Shown one piece after another: positions 10,846-20,819 of a stretch of DNA of 64,000 bases; position 1 is the first letter of the stretch; every line of letters begins with the position of its first letter. Source of the DNA: Bactrocera neohumeralis (taxonomy: Eukaryota > Arthropoda > Insecta > Diptera > Tephritidae); NCBI RefSeq assembly GCF_024586455.1, contig NW_026089624.1:8895341-8959340 (forward strand). The letters are read 5' to 3'. The notes under the pieces are model-generated. The model was not told the DNA's origin and made no database searches. It worked only from the letters and a program-made list of their open reading frames with translations. The translations under genes were made by a program, and so were the position numbers.

Positions 10846-12339
10846 ATGAGTGCTTCGCAGCCTCACCAGCAAGGCCGTAGGCATTCCCTAAATGCCTACT
10901 TCAGCTTTGTCGACCCAACAACAATAACAACTACTGGCAATAAAAAGGGTAACGGCGATGATGAGTCATCGCGACGATCAGCAGAAAAGGGAACGCAGCA
11001 AAGAACGCAGTCAGCAGAAGCAGCAGAAAACAGCAATCGGGCAACAACAAATGCACTGACAGCAACCAGTCTACCAGCAAGTGCACAGGCAGCGAAGAAA
11101 ATTACAACGCAAGGTGAGAACGTAATAAAAAAAGGCCCGTCTGTACAAACAGGCATTGACCGCTACGTCAATATAAAAAGGAAATTAAGTCCTTCAAAGG
11201 CGGCGGTCAATCCAAAAAAATTTCAAAGCGGCACACCAAATAAAACTAAAACGGAAGTTTTAAATGGCAACAGATTTGCCATACTAAGCAATGGTTCAGA
11301 CGACGATGCGAAGGGTACCACCACAGTCGTTAATGCCAAACCACCTCCAATATATTTGCGCGAACGTAGCAGCAATACTCTTGTTGCGAAATTAAGTGAA
11401 ATTGTTGGCACTAACAATTTTCATATAGTGCCTTTGAAAAAAGGCAATATAGACGAAACAAAAATTCAGTCGTACACTGAAAAAAGTTTTATGGAAATAG
11501 TTAAATTTTTGTCAAATAAAAACAAAAATTATTATTCGTATCAACTGAAGAGCTCTAAGGGCCTAGTTGTTGTAATCAAGGGTATAGAGTCCGCCGTAGA
11601 CTCTAGTGAAGTCAAAGAAGCATTGGAAGAATGCGGTTTTGGAATTAAAACAGTTGTAAATATATTTAATAGAAACAAAGTACCTCAGCCAATGTTTAAA
11701 ATTGAGTTGTTGCCGAACTCAAATCAACTTAAAAAAAATGAAACACATCCAATATATAATTTGAAATATTTGCTGCATCGTAGAGTAACTGTGGAAGAAC
11801 CACATAAAAGAAACGGTCCGGTACAATGTACTAACTGCCAAGAATATGGGCATACTAAATCATACTGCACTCTACGCAGTGTTTGTGTGGTATGTGGTGA
11901 TTTACATCCCACTTCTAAATGCACCCTTAAGAAAGAAGAATTAAATAAAAAATGCAGCAATTGTGGAGGAAATCACACTGCTAACTACAGGGGTTGTCCT
12001 GTATATAAAGATTTGAAATCGAAGTTGTCACAGGGCATTCAAGCACGTCGTAACCAAATGTTACAAACACCCCGTAATGATATTATAATAACCTCAGAGA
12101 AAAGTTCAAAACCTATTACTTCTACCAATAATAATATGCAAGGAAGCTATGCTAATGTGGTGAAAGGCAACACTGTGCAAATGCAACTGCCGCAAAATCC
12201 TCCAAATGGAGGTATTGAAACTATGATTATAAATCTTACACAGTGTATGACACAATTTATGTCTAGCATGCAAAACATGATCCAGGATTTAATAAAATCA
12301 CAAAATCAAATGCTGCAAAATTTATTAAGTAAAAAATGA
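10846..12339 (+). CDS. Jockey ORF1, Gag-like RNA-binding protein
   Basis: A 497-residue nucleic-acid-binding protein that coats the element RNA and forms the transposition particle. The N-terminal third is low-complexity, rich in Thr, Gln, Ala, Asn and Lys. Residues about 185-320 hold the conserved middle domain typical of Jockey Gag proteins (the block VVVIKGIESAVDSSEVKEAL, then PMFKIELLP and YNLKYLLHRRVTVE). Three zinc knuckles follow: CX2CX4HX4C at 328-341, CX2CX3HX4C at 347-359 and CX2CX3HX6C at 370-384. The C-terminus is Met/Gln-rich. The ATG follows an A-rich leader. Its stop overlaps the ORF2 start as ATGA, so ORF2 is probably translated by termination and re-initiation. The length is normal for the family. 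Confidence 0.95.
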   Translation: MSASQPHQQGRRHSLNAYFSFVDPTTITTTGNKKGNGDDESSRRSAEKGTQQRTQSAEAAENSNRATTNALTATSLPASAQAAKKITTQGENVIKKGPSVQTGIDRYVNIKRKLSPSKAAVNPKKFQSGTPNKTKTEVLNGNRFAILSNGSDDDAKGTTTVVNAKPPPIYLRERSSNTLVAKLSEIVGTNNFHIVPLKKGNIDETKIQSYTEKSFMEIVKFLSNKNKNYYSYQLKSSKGLVVVIKGIESAVDSSEVKEALEECGFGIKTVVNIFNRNKVPQPMFKIELLPNSNQLKKNETHPIYNLKYLLHRRVTVEEPHKRNGPVQCTNCQEYGHTKSYCTLRSVCVVCGDLHPTSKCTLKKEELNKKCSNCGGNHTANYRGCPVYKDLKSKLSQGIQARRNQMLQTPRNDIIITSEKSSKPITSTNNNMQGSYANVVKGNTVQMQLPQNPPNGGIETMIINLTQCMTQFMSSMQNMIQDLIKSQNQMLQNLLSKK

Positions 12340-15008
12340 GCTTACTAAATATATGTATATGGAATGCTAACGGTGTTAACCAACATAAATTAGAGATTAT
12401 TAGATTTCTGTCTGAAAAACACATAGATGTAATGCTTATATCAGAAACTCATTTAACAAATAAAAATAATTTCAATATACCGGGATTTAGACTATATGTT
12501 ACAAATCATCCGGATGGAAAAGCACATGGTGGTACGGCAGTGTTGATTAGAAATCGTTTAAGCCATTATGCTCTAGAATCTCATGCTACACCACAGTTAC
12601 AAGCTACAACAATATCACTAAAAAATCGGGGTTGTGACCTAAACCTTACGGCTATATACTGTCCACCTCGTTTTAAAATTACAGAAATCGAATTTAAAGA
12701 CTTTTTTGGAACACTAGGTCAAAGATTTCTAGCAGGTGGAGATTACAACGCAAAACACACGTACTGGGGCTCACGTCTTATTAATCCGAAAGGACGACAG
12801 TTGTATCAAACTGTTATAAATAGGCACAATAACCTTGAAATAATATCTCCTGGTAAGCCGACATATTGGCCTAGTGATCGTAAGAAAATACCAGATTTAA
12901 TTGATTTTGCTGTAATCAAAAATATAGATAAATCGCACATAACAGCTGATACATGTACTGATCTATCTTCTGATCATTCTCCTGTACTAATAAAGTTATT
13001 TGAACAACCCATATTCGTTAATCCAAAAGTGGGTCTAACTTCTTATAAAACGAATTGGCTAAAATATAAAAAATACGTCAGTAGCCACATTAATATTGAG
13101 TACAAAATAAATACAGAAAGTGATATTGACGAAAGTATAAGAGAAGTTAATGATATAATAACCAGCGCAGCTGTCTTAGCAACACCAAACAAAAGATATA
13201 CTCGTAATCCGCTTGGCTTCAGAAAAATCTCTAATAGAGAAATAGAAATGCTTGTAAATGAAAAAAGGCGTGCAAGACGTGAATGGCAGATAAATCGTTC
13301 CCCTTCCACTCAGCTTCAATTGAAAGCTGCGGTACGTAAATTAAAAAAAGCGCTCAAACGTGAGGAAGAATTGAACACCGAAATGTATATAAAGAAGCTG
13401 TGTCCAAATTCAAACAAGCAAAATTCCCTTTGGAAAGCCCAAAAGTCCATGAAGCCACCAACTGACTCCAACATGCCAATACGAGACTTGGGTGGAAATT
13501 GGGCTCGAAGTGACGAGGAAAAGGCTAATTGTTTTGCAAATCACCTAGAAAAGGTATTTCAACCCAATTTGCCAAAGAATAACTTTATGCTGTCAATCTT
13601 ACCCAACACAGCTAAAGAGTCGATCGAGTCTCTTAAGACCTCACCTTCTGAAATTATTTGTATCATCAAAGAACTTAATCCAAAAAAAGCGCCGGGATAT
13701 GATAATATTTCCCCAAAAATGCTAATTGAGTTACCAATTATTGCTGTAGAGGTGCTCTCTTTGCTCTTCAATGCAATTCTTAGTTTCGGATACTATCCAA
13801 TTTCATGGAAAAAGTCGCAGATTATCTTGATAGATAAACCTGGGAAAGACTTAACACAGCCGTCTTCATACAGACCAATCAGTCTTCTACCCTGTCTTTC
13901 AAAAGTATTTGAAAAAGTATTACTATCAAAGATAACTCCTTTCCTCCATGAAAATAATACAATACCCATGCATCAATTCGGTTTTCGTGCGAAACATGGC
14001 ACAATAGAGCAAGTAAATAGAATTACTAACGAGATAAGGAAAGCATTTGAGCACAGGGAGTACTGTTCAGCAATATTTTTAGATGTAGCTCAGGCGTTTG
14101 ATAAGGTGTGGCACGAAGGTCTTTTATACAAGATTAAAAAAATTCTACCTTTAGAACTGTATAAAACATTGGAGTCTTATTTAAAAAATAGACGATTTGT
14201 GGTAAAAGTGGGAGATTTCATATCTGATGAACGACAGATAAGAGCTGGTGTACCCCAGGGCAGTGTTTTAGGCCCAACGCTATACATCATATATACAGCA
14301 GATCTTCCAACAGCTAATAATGTATTAACTTCAACTTTTGCGGATGACACAGCTATAGTGAGCCGTAACAAATGCCACATTTTAGCATCACGAATATTAG
14401 CGAAGAATTTAAGTTCTGTCGAAGAGTGGCTAGCGAACTGGCGTATAAACGTGAATGAACAGAAGTGTAAGCATATTACATTTTCGCTAAGACCAAAGAT
14501 GTGCCCGGCAGTAAAAATAAACAATATATTAGTACCCCAAGCGAACGAAGTAACATATCTTGGTATTCACCTAGATAGAAGGCTCACGTGGAGAAAACAC
14601 ATCTCTAGTAAAATAACATGTATGAAGATTAGAGCTGCAAATTTAAATTGGCTTTTAAATAAAAACTCAAAACTTAGTCTAGACAACAAAGTGCTTTTGT
14701 ATAATGCGGTCATAAAGCCGATTTGGATGTATGGCATTCAACTGTGGGGTACGACCTGTGCAACCAATATTGATATATTACAAAGGTTTCAATCAAAAAT
14801 GGTTAGAACAATCACGTGTTCACCATGGTACATGCGTAACGAAAATATCCATAAAGACCTTGGTATCCCTATGGTTAAGAAAGAAGTAGAAGACAGCAGA
14901 ATTAAATATATATCTAAACTCCGAGATCACCCAAACCCTCTGGCTAATGCTTTGGTACATTCCTGCGATCAAACACGACTTAAAAGAAGAGATATGCCAG
15001 CGTACTAA
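12336..15008 (+). CDS. Jockey ORF2, endonuclease-reverse transcriptase
   Basis: An 890-residue enzyme that nicks chromosomal DNA and primes reverse transcription of the element RNA at the nick. Residues 1-220 are an EEP/APE-like endonuclease: N10 in WNANG, E37 in ISETHL, D136 and N138 in GGDYNAKH, and D213-H214 in SSDHSPV. The reverse transcriptase spans about residues 440-720: KKAPGYDNI, SSYRPISLLPCLSKVFEK, motif A with D583 in FLDVAQAFDKVW, PQGSVLGPTLY, and the catalytic FADD at 668-671. The thumb and C-terminal region ends at residue 890 with no RNase H. All key residues are present and no stop interrupts it. It starts inside the ORF1 stop (ATGA). Confidence 0.96.
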   Translation: MSLLNICIWNANGVNQHKLEIIRFLSEKHIDVMLISETHLTNKNNFNIPGFRLYVTNHPDGKAHGGTAVLIRNRLSHYALESHATPQLQATTISLKNRGCDLNLTAIYCPPRFKITEIEFKDFFGTLGQRFLAGGDYNAKHTYWGSRLINPKGRQLYQTVINRHNNLEIISPGKPTYWPSDRKKIPDLIDFAVIKNIDKSHITADTCTDLSSDHSPVLIKLFEQPIFVNPKVGLTSYKTNWLKYKKYVSSHINIEYKINTESDIDESIREVNDIITSAAVLATPNKRYTRNPLGFRKISNREIEMLVNEKRRARREWQINRSPSTQLQLKAAVRKLKKALKREEELNTEMYIKKLCPNSNKQNSLWKAQKSMKPPTDSNMPIRDLGGNWARSDEEKANCFANHLEKVFQPNLPKNNFMLSILPNTAKESIESLKTSPSEIICIIKELNPKKAPGYDNISPKMLIELPIIAVEVLSLLFNAILSFGYYPISWKKSQIILIDKPGKDLTQPSSYRPISLLPCLSKVFEKVLLSKITPFLHENNTIPMHQFGFRAKHGTIEQVNRITNEIRKAFEHREYCSAIFLDVAQAFDKVWHEGLLYKIKKILPLELYKTLESYLKNRRFVVKVGDFISDERQIRAGVPQGSVLGPTLYIIYTADLPTANNVLTSTFADDTAIVSRNKCHILASRILAKNLSSVEEWLANWRINVNEQKCKHITFSLRPKMCPAVKINNILVPQANEVTYLGIHLDRRLTWRKHISSKITCMKIRAANLNWLLNKNSKLSLDNKVLLYNAVIKPIWMYGIQLWGTTCATNIDILQRFQSKMVRTITCSPWYMRNENIHKDLGIPMVKKEVEDSRIKYISKLRDHPNPLANALVHSCDQTRLKRRDMPAY

Positions 15009-15109
15009 GGAGCAACGTATCACCAAAACAGCTCAATCACTTGCTTGAGCCTGTCTAGTTTTTAATTAGATTTAAGATTTTATAACTTATTGTTAGGCTT
15101 TAAGAAAAA

Positions 15110-15152
15110 GCAGATTCAATAAATAAAATATTTTCCAAAAAAAAAAAAAAAA
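15110..15152 (+). terminator. Jockey copy B polyadenylation signal and poly(A) tail
   Basis: AATAAATAAAATA at about 15118-15130 precedes an uninterrupted A-run at about 15136-15152. The pure run marks a recent insertion; tails of the older copies (7683, 43950) are eroded. Confidence 0.75.
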
Positions 15153-16975
15153 CACAGAAAACTTCAGTTCTTCGTCGCCGTGTTTGAATAGCTCAGCCGG
15201 TAATCCATCGGCTCCCGAAAGAACATTCTTTGGCGGGTAATTTTTAGAAGTTTTTTTCAAATGTCGAACAATGGCTACGTCTGCTCCATCGTCATCCATT
15301 GAGTATAATGGGTTCGCCTTTTCCTGGCGTTGATACGCGTGATGCTTTGCCATTCAGCAGGCCTGGAAGCGGGACTTGTCTCCATAATTTAGGTATGCTC
15401 TGGGCAACGGTGACTAGATCATCTTTGGGGTTCTAAAGAGTATGCTCCGGTCTTGGTGAACAGTCTGCAAAAACGCCGCATTATGTTCGTAGAATTTTCA
15501 ATACCCCTGTCCGGCCAGCTTATCTAATGGCGCTCTTCTGAAACGCATTTCGCCTCTTTTCTTTTTCTGTTTCAAATCGCCTTCTGGCGCGATCGATCGT
15601 CCCATCCCGCACGTGTTGTGGTCGATCGTAACGTTGCGAGGTAGGCAGTCTCTCCGCTGCGACACGACACTTCGCGTCGTACCAGCTGTTCTTTTGAATT
15701 TTCCGAAAACCAATGGTTTCGGTTACAGCTGTACGTAGGGAGTTTGAAATGCGACCCACCGCCAAACAAAAACTCTGCAAACGGTGCCAAAGCTCGCACC
15801 CATCCAATCCCACGTAAAGTTGCGGTCGATTGTAACGTTTCGGACGCAGGCAGTCTGTTTCCTCTCCACTGCGACACGGCACTCCACATCTTACCAGTTG
15901 TTTTTTTTTGCCTTTTTCCGAAAATCAATAGTTTCTGTTTGGTAGCTGCAATGTAGGGGAGTTTGAAATGCCGTCGCCCAGTTAGTATTCTGAGTCGATG
16001 AGAGCACGACCTCAGAGCGTATGCATGTCCAGAACACTGAGACGTATCTTCCGTCGATCACAATACGAGGGTTGGTAGTTTCGATTGGAGACAGCCAGGT
16101 AGCTTGATGTATTTTCTTGTGCTGGAATCTAGTAATACAGATAACCATATTTCGGCCCAGGCAAAGTCGATCAGTCTCAACCCATTTGGAGATATTTGCT
16201 AATGGAGGCTGAATTTATCAACCTTAATGCCAAAGGTACCTTCCTTGCCCACACTGGGCGCCAAGCACGATTTTGACATCGTGGCGACGGCAGCTTTATA
16301 GAGGCTGTCTATTTCTTGCTGATAGAAGGCGTCTTTGGTCACATCGTCATTCTCTCTTCCGTCGAACGTGAGCGCAATTCAGCGATATGTTGAAGAACCT
16401 GCTTTTGATGCGGATTGTGGCTGACGTTCATTCACCGGGGTGAATGATAGTATTCGGCGACTCGGGAGAGAGACTCCTCCCACCACGAATCCCACACCAA
16501 ACTTGCGCTCCTTTATATGGCCACTGTAGTAAATACCACAAGGACCTACTCGCCTCAGTCCTGTCCCGTCCATCACATTTACCGGACGCCGGTGATGCTG
16601 GCCTTATTTTTACGAGGACATCAACCAGCTGGACAGCGGTGCACCTTTCCAATTAAGAGACCGAACTTTCCACGTGCAAACCCTCAATTCGTAGTCCTTA
16701 CTTGTATTACTTGCAGTTGGAATCTTTGCATTGCGGGTGTTTTTACACGTGGAGGGTCCCAAACCCAGCGCACAACCCTATGTAGGGGATGTTTCACCTT
16801 TTCACTTTAGCTCGATTTCAAACTGATGTTCTTCGGCTAAGACGGGAGTCGTGAGCTGCTTGAGCCATATGTAGAAGAATCATTTCAGACCACTCCCAAG
16901 TGAATGGCGATCAGAGAACTTTCCTCACTTGCGTGAACTTCTACACATGACTCCATCCTCCACCTGTCCTCCTAA
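15153..16975 (-). mobile_element. RTE LINE, copy c, 5' half, decayed
   Basis: Reverse-strand 5' half of the RTE. Its leader ends near 16975 (ACTCCATCCT block in plus orientation), and the marker CCCAAACCCAGCGCACAACCC lies near 16759. Endonuclease fragments are visible in broken frames: YSGHIKERKFGVGFVVGG near 16520, TRFQHKKIHQATWLSP near 16090, then NSWYDAKCRVAAERLP and PAELFKHGDEEL near 15180. It carries a local duplication, because the FRK-NSWYD-RVAAE block appears near 15680 and again near 15890. It ends against the poly(A) of the intact Jockey. It has many frameshifts and no long open frame. Confidence 0.8.
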
Positions 16976-17866
16976 TGTACTCAATATAGTGATTTCCGAC
17001 TTTCTACCTTACTACAAACTTTCTGTGAAGCGCATCCTTTTTCTTAAATACAATTCGATTTAGCGCTGAATATGAATGAAATTAATCCTTTGGTGTAAAC
17101 TTTATTTCCCTAATATAATGACTTCTGATACACTCATTGGCTTCTTTCACATATTCCCGATATACAATATAATAAAATTTGAATCGGATTGTTAAAAAAA
17201 ATCAAGATGTTTCGGTATTTAATTAGAAATCTTTATTATCGCTGTTGCGTCAAGCGACAGATTTATACCTAAAACAATACTGAAATACTGAATATTGAAT
17301 TATAAAAATTAAATTATGAAATTCTATTACGTAAAATACTTACCTTAATGATTCTTAATATTAATCTTAATATTATCTTACTTACCTTAATACTTATCTT
17401 AACATAGCTAGTACAATGTTTAACGAAAGATAAGTACTTACCCCTTTTGTAACATAAATATACTTATATTACCACTAGATTAAGCCGTTAGTTTAAGATT
17501 TAGGCTAAGCGATTGCATAAAACGAAATAAAACACTCTTCTAATTGAACAGAGGAATCGACCGGACGCGTTTCCATTTTTTATCGCAATTTTCGTGGCAG
17601 GCAATTAGGCTTCGTTATTTTATTCGCGCATTCCCAGTGTATATTTTCGCATCTCAAAAACGCTTGACATTTTTCAATCGCCTTAAATATGGGAAATTTT
17701 TAGCAAAATATGTACCATCGTTTCGTGTTTAGACGTAAAGCCAGTAACTGTCATGTTAGTATAGCGTCATATTATCGCAGCCATAAATCGAGGAATCGTT
17801 ATCGATATTAATTATCCCAAAAATATGAAAACTAGCCTCTTTTGTTGAGTTTATATCACATATTAC
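16976..17866. other. No gene; AT-rich, low-complexity
   Basis: No gene is supported. At about 17340-17420 there is a degenerate ACTTACCTTAAT / TCTTAATATTA run. Open frames here are short and AT-biased. Confidence 0.4.
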
Positions 17867-18411
17867 TATGTTCGGACCGACAATGAAAACATGCTTTCGT
17901 GAAAAACTGGTCTCGCCCTAAAACTTGTGTTTTCGTCCATGTAAAATCTGTCAAATGAAAACACATTGAAAACCAGCTTTCGTTGAAAACTAACATTCCA
18001 CTCATTATAATCGGTGCCTCCTCTAGTTTACTCAATTTTATTGGAAGACATATTTTGCAGACTCTAAATTGTCACTTGATATTTGTTTACATTCCATATA
18101 CAAATACAGCTGTCACTTGATATTGTCATATTATACTATGTTCGAACCGACAACGAAAACATGTTTTCGTGGGAAAACTGGTTTTCGCACGAAAACTTGT
18201 GTTTTCGTCCATGTGAAACCTGTCAAACGAAAACACAGTTTTCGCTGAAAACTACTTGAAAACTTACATCCCACTCATTATAATCGGTGCCTGCTCTGGT
18301 TTAATCCATGTGTTTTGGAAGACAAATTTTTCCGGTCCTAAATTGTCACTTGATATTTGTTTACATTCCATATACAAAAACTGCTGTCGCTTGATATTCT
18401 CATATTAGGTG
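17867..18411 (+). repeat. Two tandem ~270-bp units with TGTTCGGACCGACA starts
   Basis: Two direct copies lie head to tail: unit 1 at about 17867-18135 and unit 2 at about 18136-18411. Each begins TACTATGTTCG(G/A)ACCGACAA, has repeated GAAAAC boxes and ends near TGATATT(G/C)TCATATTA. They abut the promoter side of the THAP-domain gene. The first 17 bases of the TGTTCGG block (17869-17885) recur as a perfect inverted copy at 20281-20297 on the far side of that gene. A nearer match including GAAAAC is inverted at about 20331-20350. Confidence 0.7.
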
Positions 18412-18577
18412 GATTCTCTTCAAGAATGATAAGAAAATTACGCAATGCGCATGTTTGCTTTGAGTCAGCTGTTCTTGCTGACGTCACGGTTGACTTATTA
18501 TTCGCCCGCGCTATTGAAAGTGAATTCGAATGGTTTTTTCAAGTGTTATATTAATTGTTAAATTCTATATTTTTAAA

Positions 18578-19585
18578 ATGCGTTGTGCAGTGTTCGGTTG
18601 TAATAATAACAATGGTAAAAATAGTGCTACGAAGTGGAGATTTTTCCATTTCCTTAGGATAAAACAGTACTAAAACAGTGGATTCTTTTTTTGTGCACTT
18701 CGCGCCAGAAGCCCTCGAAAAAAGAAATTTGCAGTGTGAAATGGGTAATTTATAGCATTTTGATTACAATAATTTTACTTTTATAACAAACACTCTTGCA
18801 GGTTTAAGTTCGGGAGTCTAACGAAGTTTCTATCACGATCACTGACAAAGAAGGAGTTCAAGTATAGGCTGCGTTCCTACATACTTGGTCACAACGAAGG
18901 ACCGATTACAGATGAAGGAAATGTTGCAGTCGACAATACACCAGATTTGGAAGAAAATTACTTATCTCTAACCGGTAATTATCAAAATATTAAACGTACA
19001 TAGTAATATAAACCTAAAACTACAGAAAACATTATTATATAAAATTGTATTGATGTTAACAAATGCAAATTGTATGTACTTACATACAAACTAAGTTGTT
19101 GCATACCAACCACTGTTTTTTATTCTAATTATACTGATAATAATAACTAACAATTTATTCCATTTATTGATACGCATGTATGTATGTTTATTATATTTTT
19201 GCAGGTAATATTTTTTAACGTGTGTCAGTTGATCTGAATTCCCTTTGACCCAATCGAAAAAAAAATGATGACTTGGAGATTCTCAACAACGACGGACTTG
19301 AGAATTTGGCGGTACATCTGCCACAAACTCGGTAAAGACAACCCCGAAATTTGTGCCAATTCCGAAAATTGTTCGTCCCATACTTGGATGGATCACCTTT
19401 CTGAAGGAGGACTCTCAAAACCAACAGATATGTTGATGGATCATATGAGAGCCTTGCAAACAATATTTCACAACGTCAATGGTAATGATTTGCATATATG
19501 TACAAATTACGTCCAGAAACACATAGATTCCAGTGATTTTGCAAATTGTAGCTCGAAAATAAATAATTTATTTTTACAGAGCTAG
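18578..19585 (+). pseudogene. THAP-domain, P-element-like transposase gene, frameshifted
   Basis: Remnant of a gene for a THAP zinc-finger protein related to P-element/THAP9 transposases. Exon 1 (18578-18744) starts MRCAVFGCNNNNGKNSATKW, with the first Cys pair of a C2CH finger. A one-base shift near 18655 leads to LKQWILFL and QKPSKKEICSVKW in another frame. A GTAATT donor at 18745 and an acceptor at 18801 suggest an intron. Exon 2 (18802-18974) encodes an acidic linker (SRSLTKKEFKYRLRSYILGH) and ends at a second donor. A further exon from about 19205 gives DDLEILNNDGLENLA, shifts frame, then YICHKLGKDNPEICANS and LSEGGLSKPTDMLMDHMRA, which resembles the C-terminal part of P-type transposases. 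The catalytic core is absent, so it is a dead or internally deleted copy. Confidence 0.65.
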
Positions 19586-19989
19586 AATGTATTTTAGGAT
19601 TCGTTCCTTAAATAAAAAACATAATTGAACGTATGTTTAGTAAAAAAAGAAAATAAAATAAAACAATGAAATTGATACTTGGTTACAAAATGTTGTTACA
19701 CTTAAATGTATATGGTTCGAAACAAACACAGCAAAGATTGTCTCTTTTCAAATAATACAATGAAAATTCGTTAAATGAATATGTAGGTAAATGTTAATGT
19801 TATATTGATGTTAAATTTGATGATATTGAGATTTTGTATACCTGCAATACCAATTGCTTCTTATTACCAAGAAAAGGAAACAACCAACTGAAAATCAGCT
19901 CATTGTAGTTGGTCAGCAATAATGAATGCGCAGAACGAACAAAATTTGAAGTCGTCATTGCGCAATCTTTGTTTTCTATCATTCTTGGA

Positions 19990-20790
19990 TTCTCTTGCCC
20001 ATTGCAAACCTTGCACGGTGCAGAAATTGCAGAATTGTCTTCTTGGTGCAACGGCTGCAACAACAAACACACGCGAAAGTAATTTGCAATGGCTATAAAT
20101 ATGTCAGACCAAAACCCACGTTTTATTTTCGTGCCAATATATATACTAGATTCTGCAATGGGTGCCCTCTTGGCCTTGCATATTTCGGTATCGGATTTTT
20201 GCATTTTGTGTCACCGTGCAATCTTGGAGCGTGAAAGTACTATAATAAATAGTTGTCAGTGAAAACCAATCGCAAACACACATTGTCGGTCCGAACAACA
20301 GGTCCCCAACATACGATGTGTTTCAAAATGTTTTCAATGTCGGTCGGGCTGCTATTAGGGGTGATTATCTTGCTTTTGCAAAACTCTTGCACGGTGCACG
20401 AATTGCAGAATTTTCCTCTTGGTGCAACGGCTGGCTCATAAACACACAGCAGTGTTTGCAAGGTATACAAATATATAGACCGACCCCATGTTTATTTTTC
20501 ATGGAATGACACGTAAAAATATAATTGCAACCCTGTTTTAGTTGTCATTTTTTACGCAAAGACTTATTTCGTCGTTAAATTGTTGAGGAAGGTAAGTTTT
20601 AAATAGACTACTAAGAGTACCGTTGTTACAGTTTTTTGTTAAGAATATGTGCAGAAGGTACTAATTCACAATAGTCATTCTCAATAAATTGACGAATTAA
20701 AATATATCACTAGATTCTTCAATGGGTGCTTACTTGCCCTTACACATTTCGTTATAGGATTTTTGCATGTTGTGTCATCGCAAAACAAAA
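19990..20790. repeat. Imperfect duplicated blocks downstream of the THAP gene
   Basis: Two sequence blocks occur twice in direct order. Block 1 (TTGCACGGTGCA, AATTGCAGAATT, CTTGGTGCAACGGCTG) is at 20012-20065 and again at 20387-20433. Block 2 (TAGATTCT(G/T)CAATGGGTGC to GGATTTTTGCAT) is at 20148-20205 and 20711-20768. No protein is supported; open frames across the region are by-products of the repeats. AAGAGAATCCCCC at 20789-20801 is the near-perfect complement of GGTGGATTCTCTT at 18408-18420 (12 of 13), a possible end pair of the THAP element. Confidence 0.55.
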
Positions 20791-20819
20791 GAGAATCCCC
20801 CTGTTGATTTGCCGTGCGA

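Larger units (their letters stand above)
10120..15152 (+). mobile_element. Jockey-clade LINE, full length with intact ORFs (copy B)
   Basis: A 5.0-kb non-LTR retrotransposon with a 726-bp leader, ORF1 (10846-12339), ORF2 (12336-15008), a short 3' UTR with AATAAA near 15119 and a pure A-run at about 15136-15152. Both genes are open end to end, so it is young and may still be active. It sits in reverse orientation within RTE sequence (copies b and c on either side). No target duplication is visible and about 0.8 kb of the RTE is missing at the junction, which fits an insertion with a target-site deletion. The clade call rests on the two-gene layout, three zinc knuckles in ORF1, and an ORF2 of endonuclease plus RT without RNase H. 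Confidence 0.93.

Noticed and set aside
19800..20509. Several 60-134 codon frames on both strands downstream of the THAP gene
   Set aside because: They lie over duplicated blocks and echo each other only because the DNA is repeated. No domain is visible.
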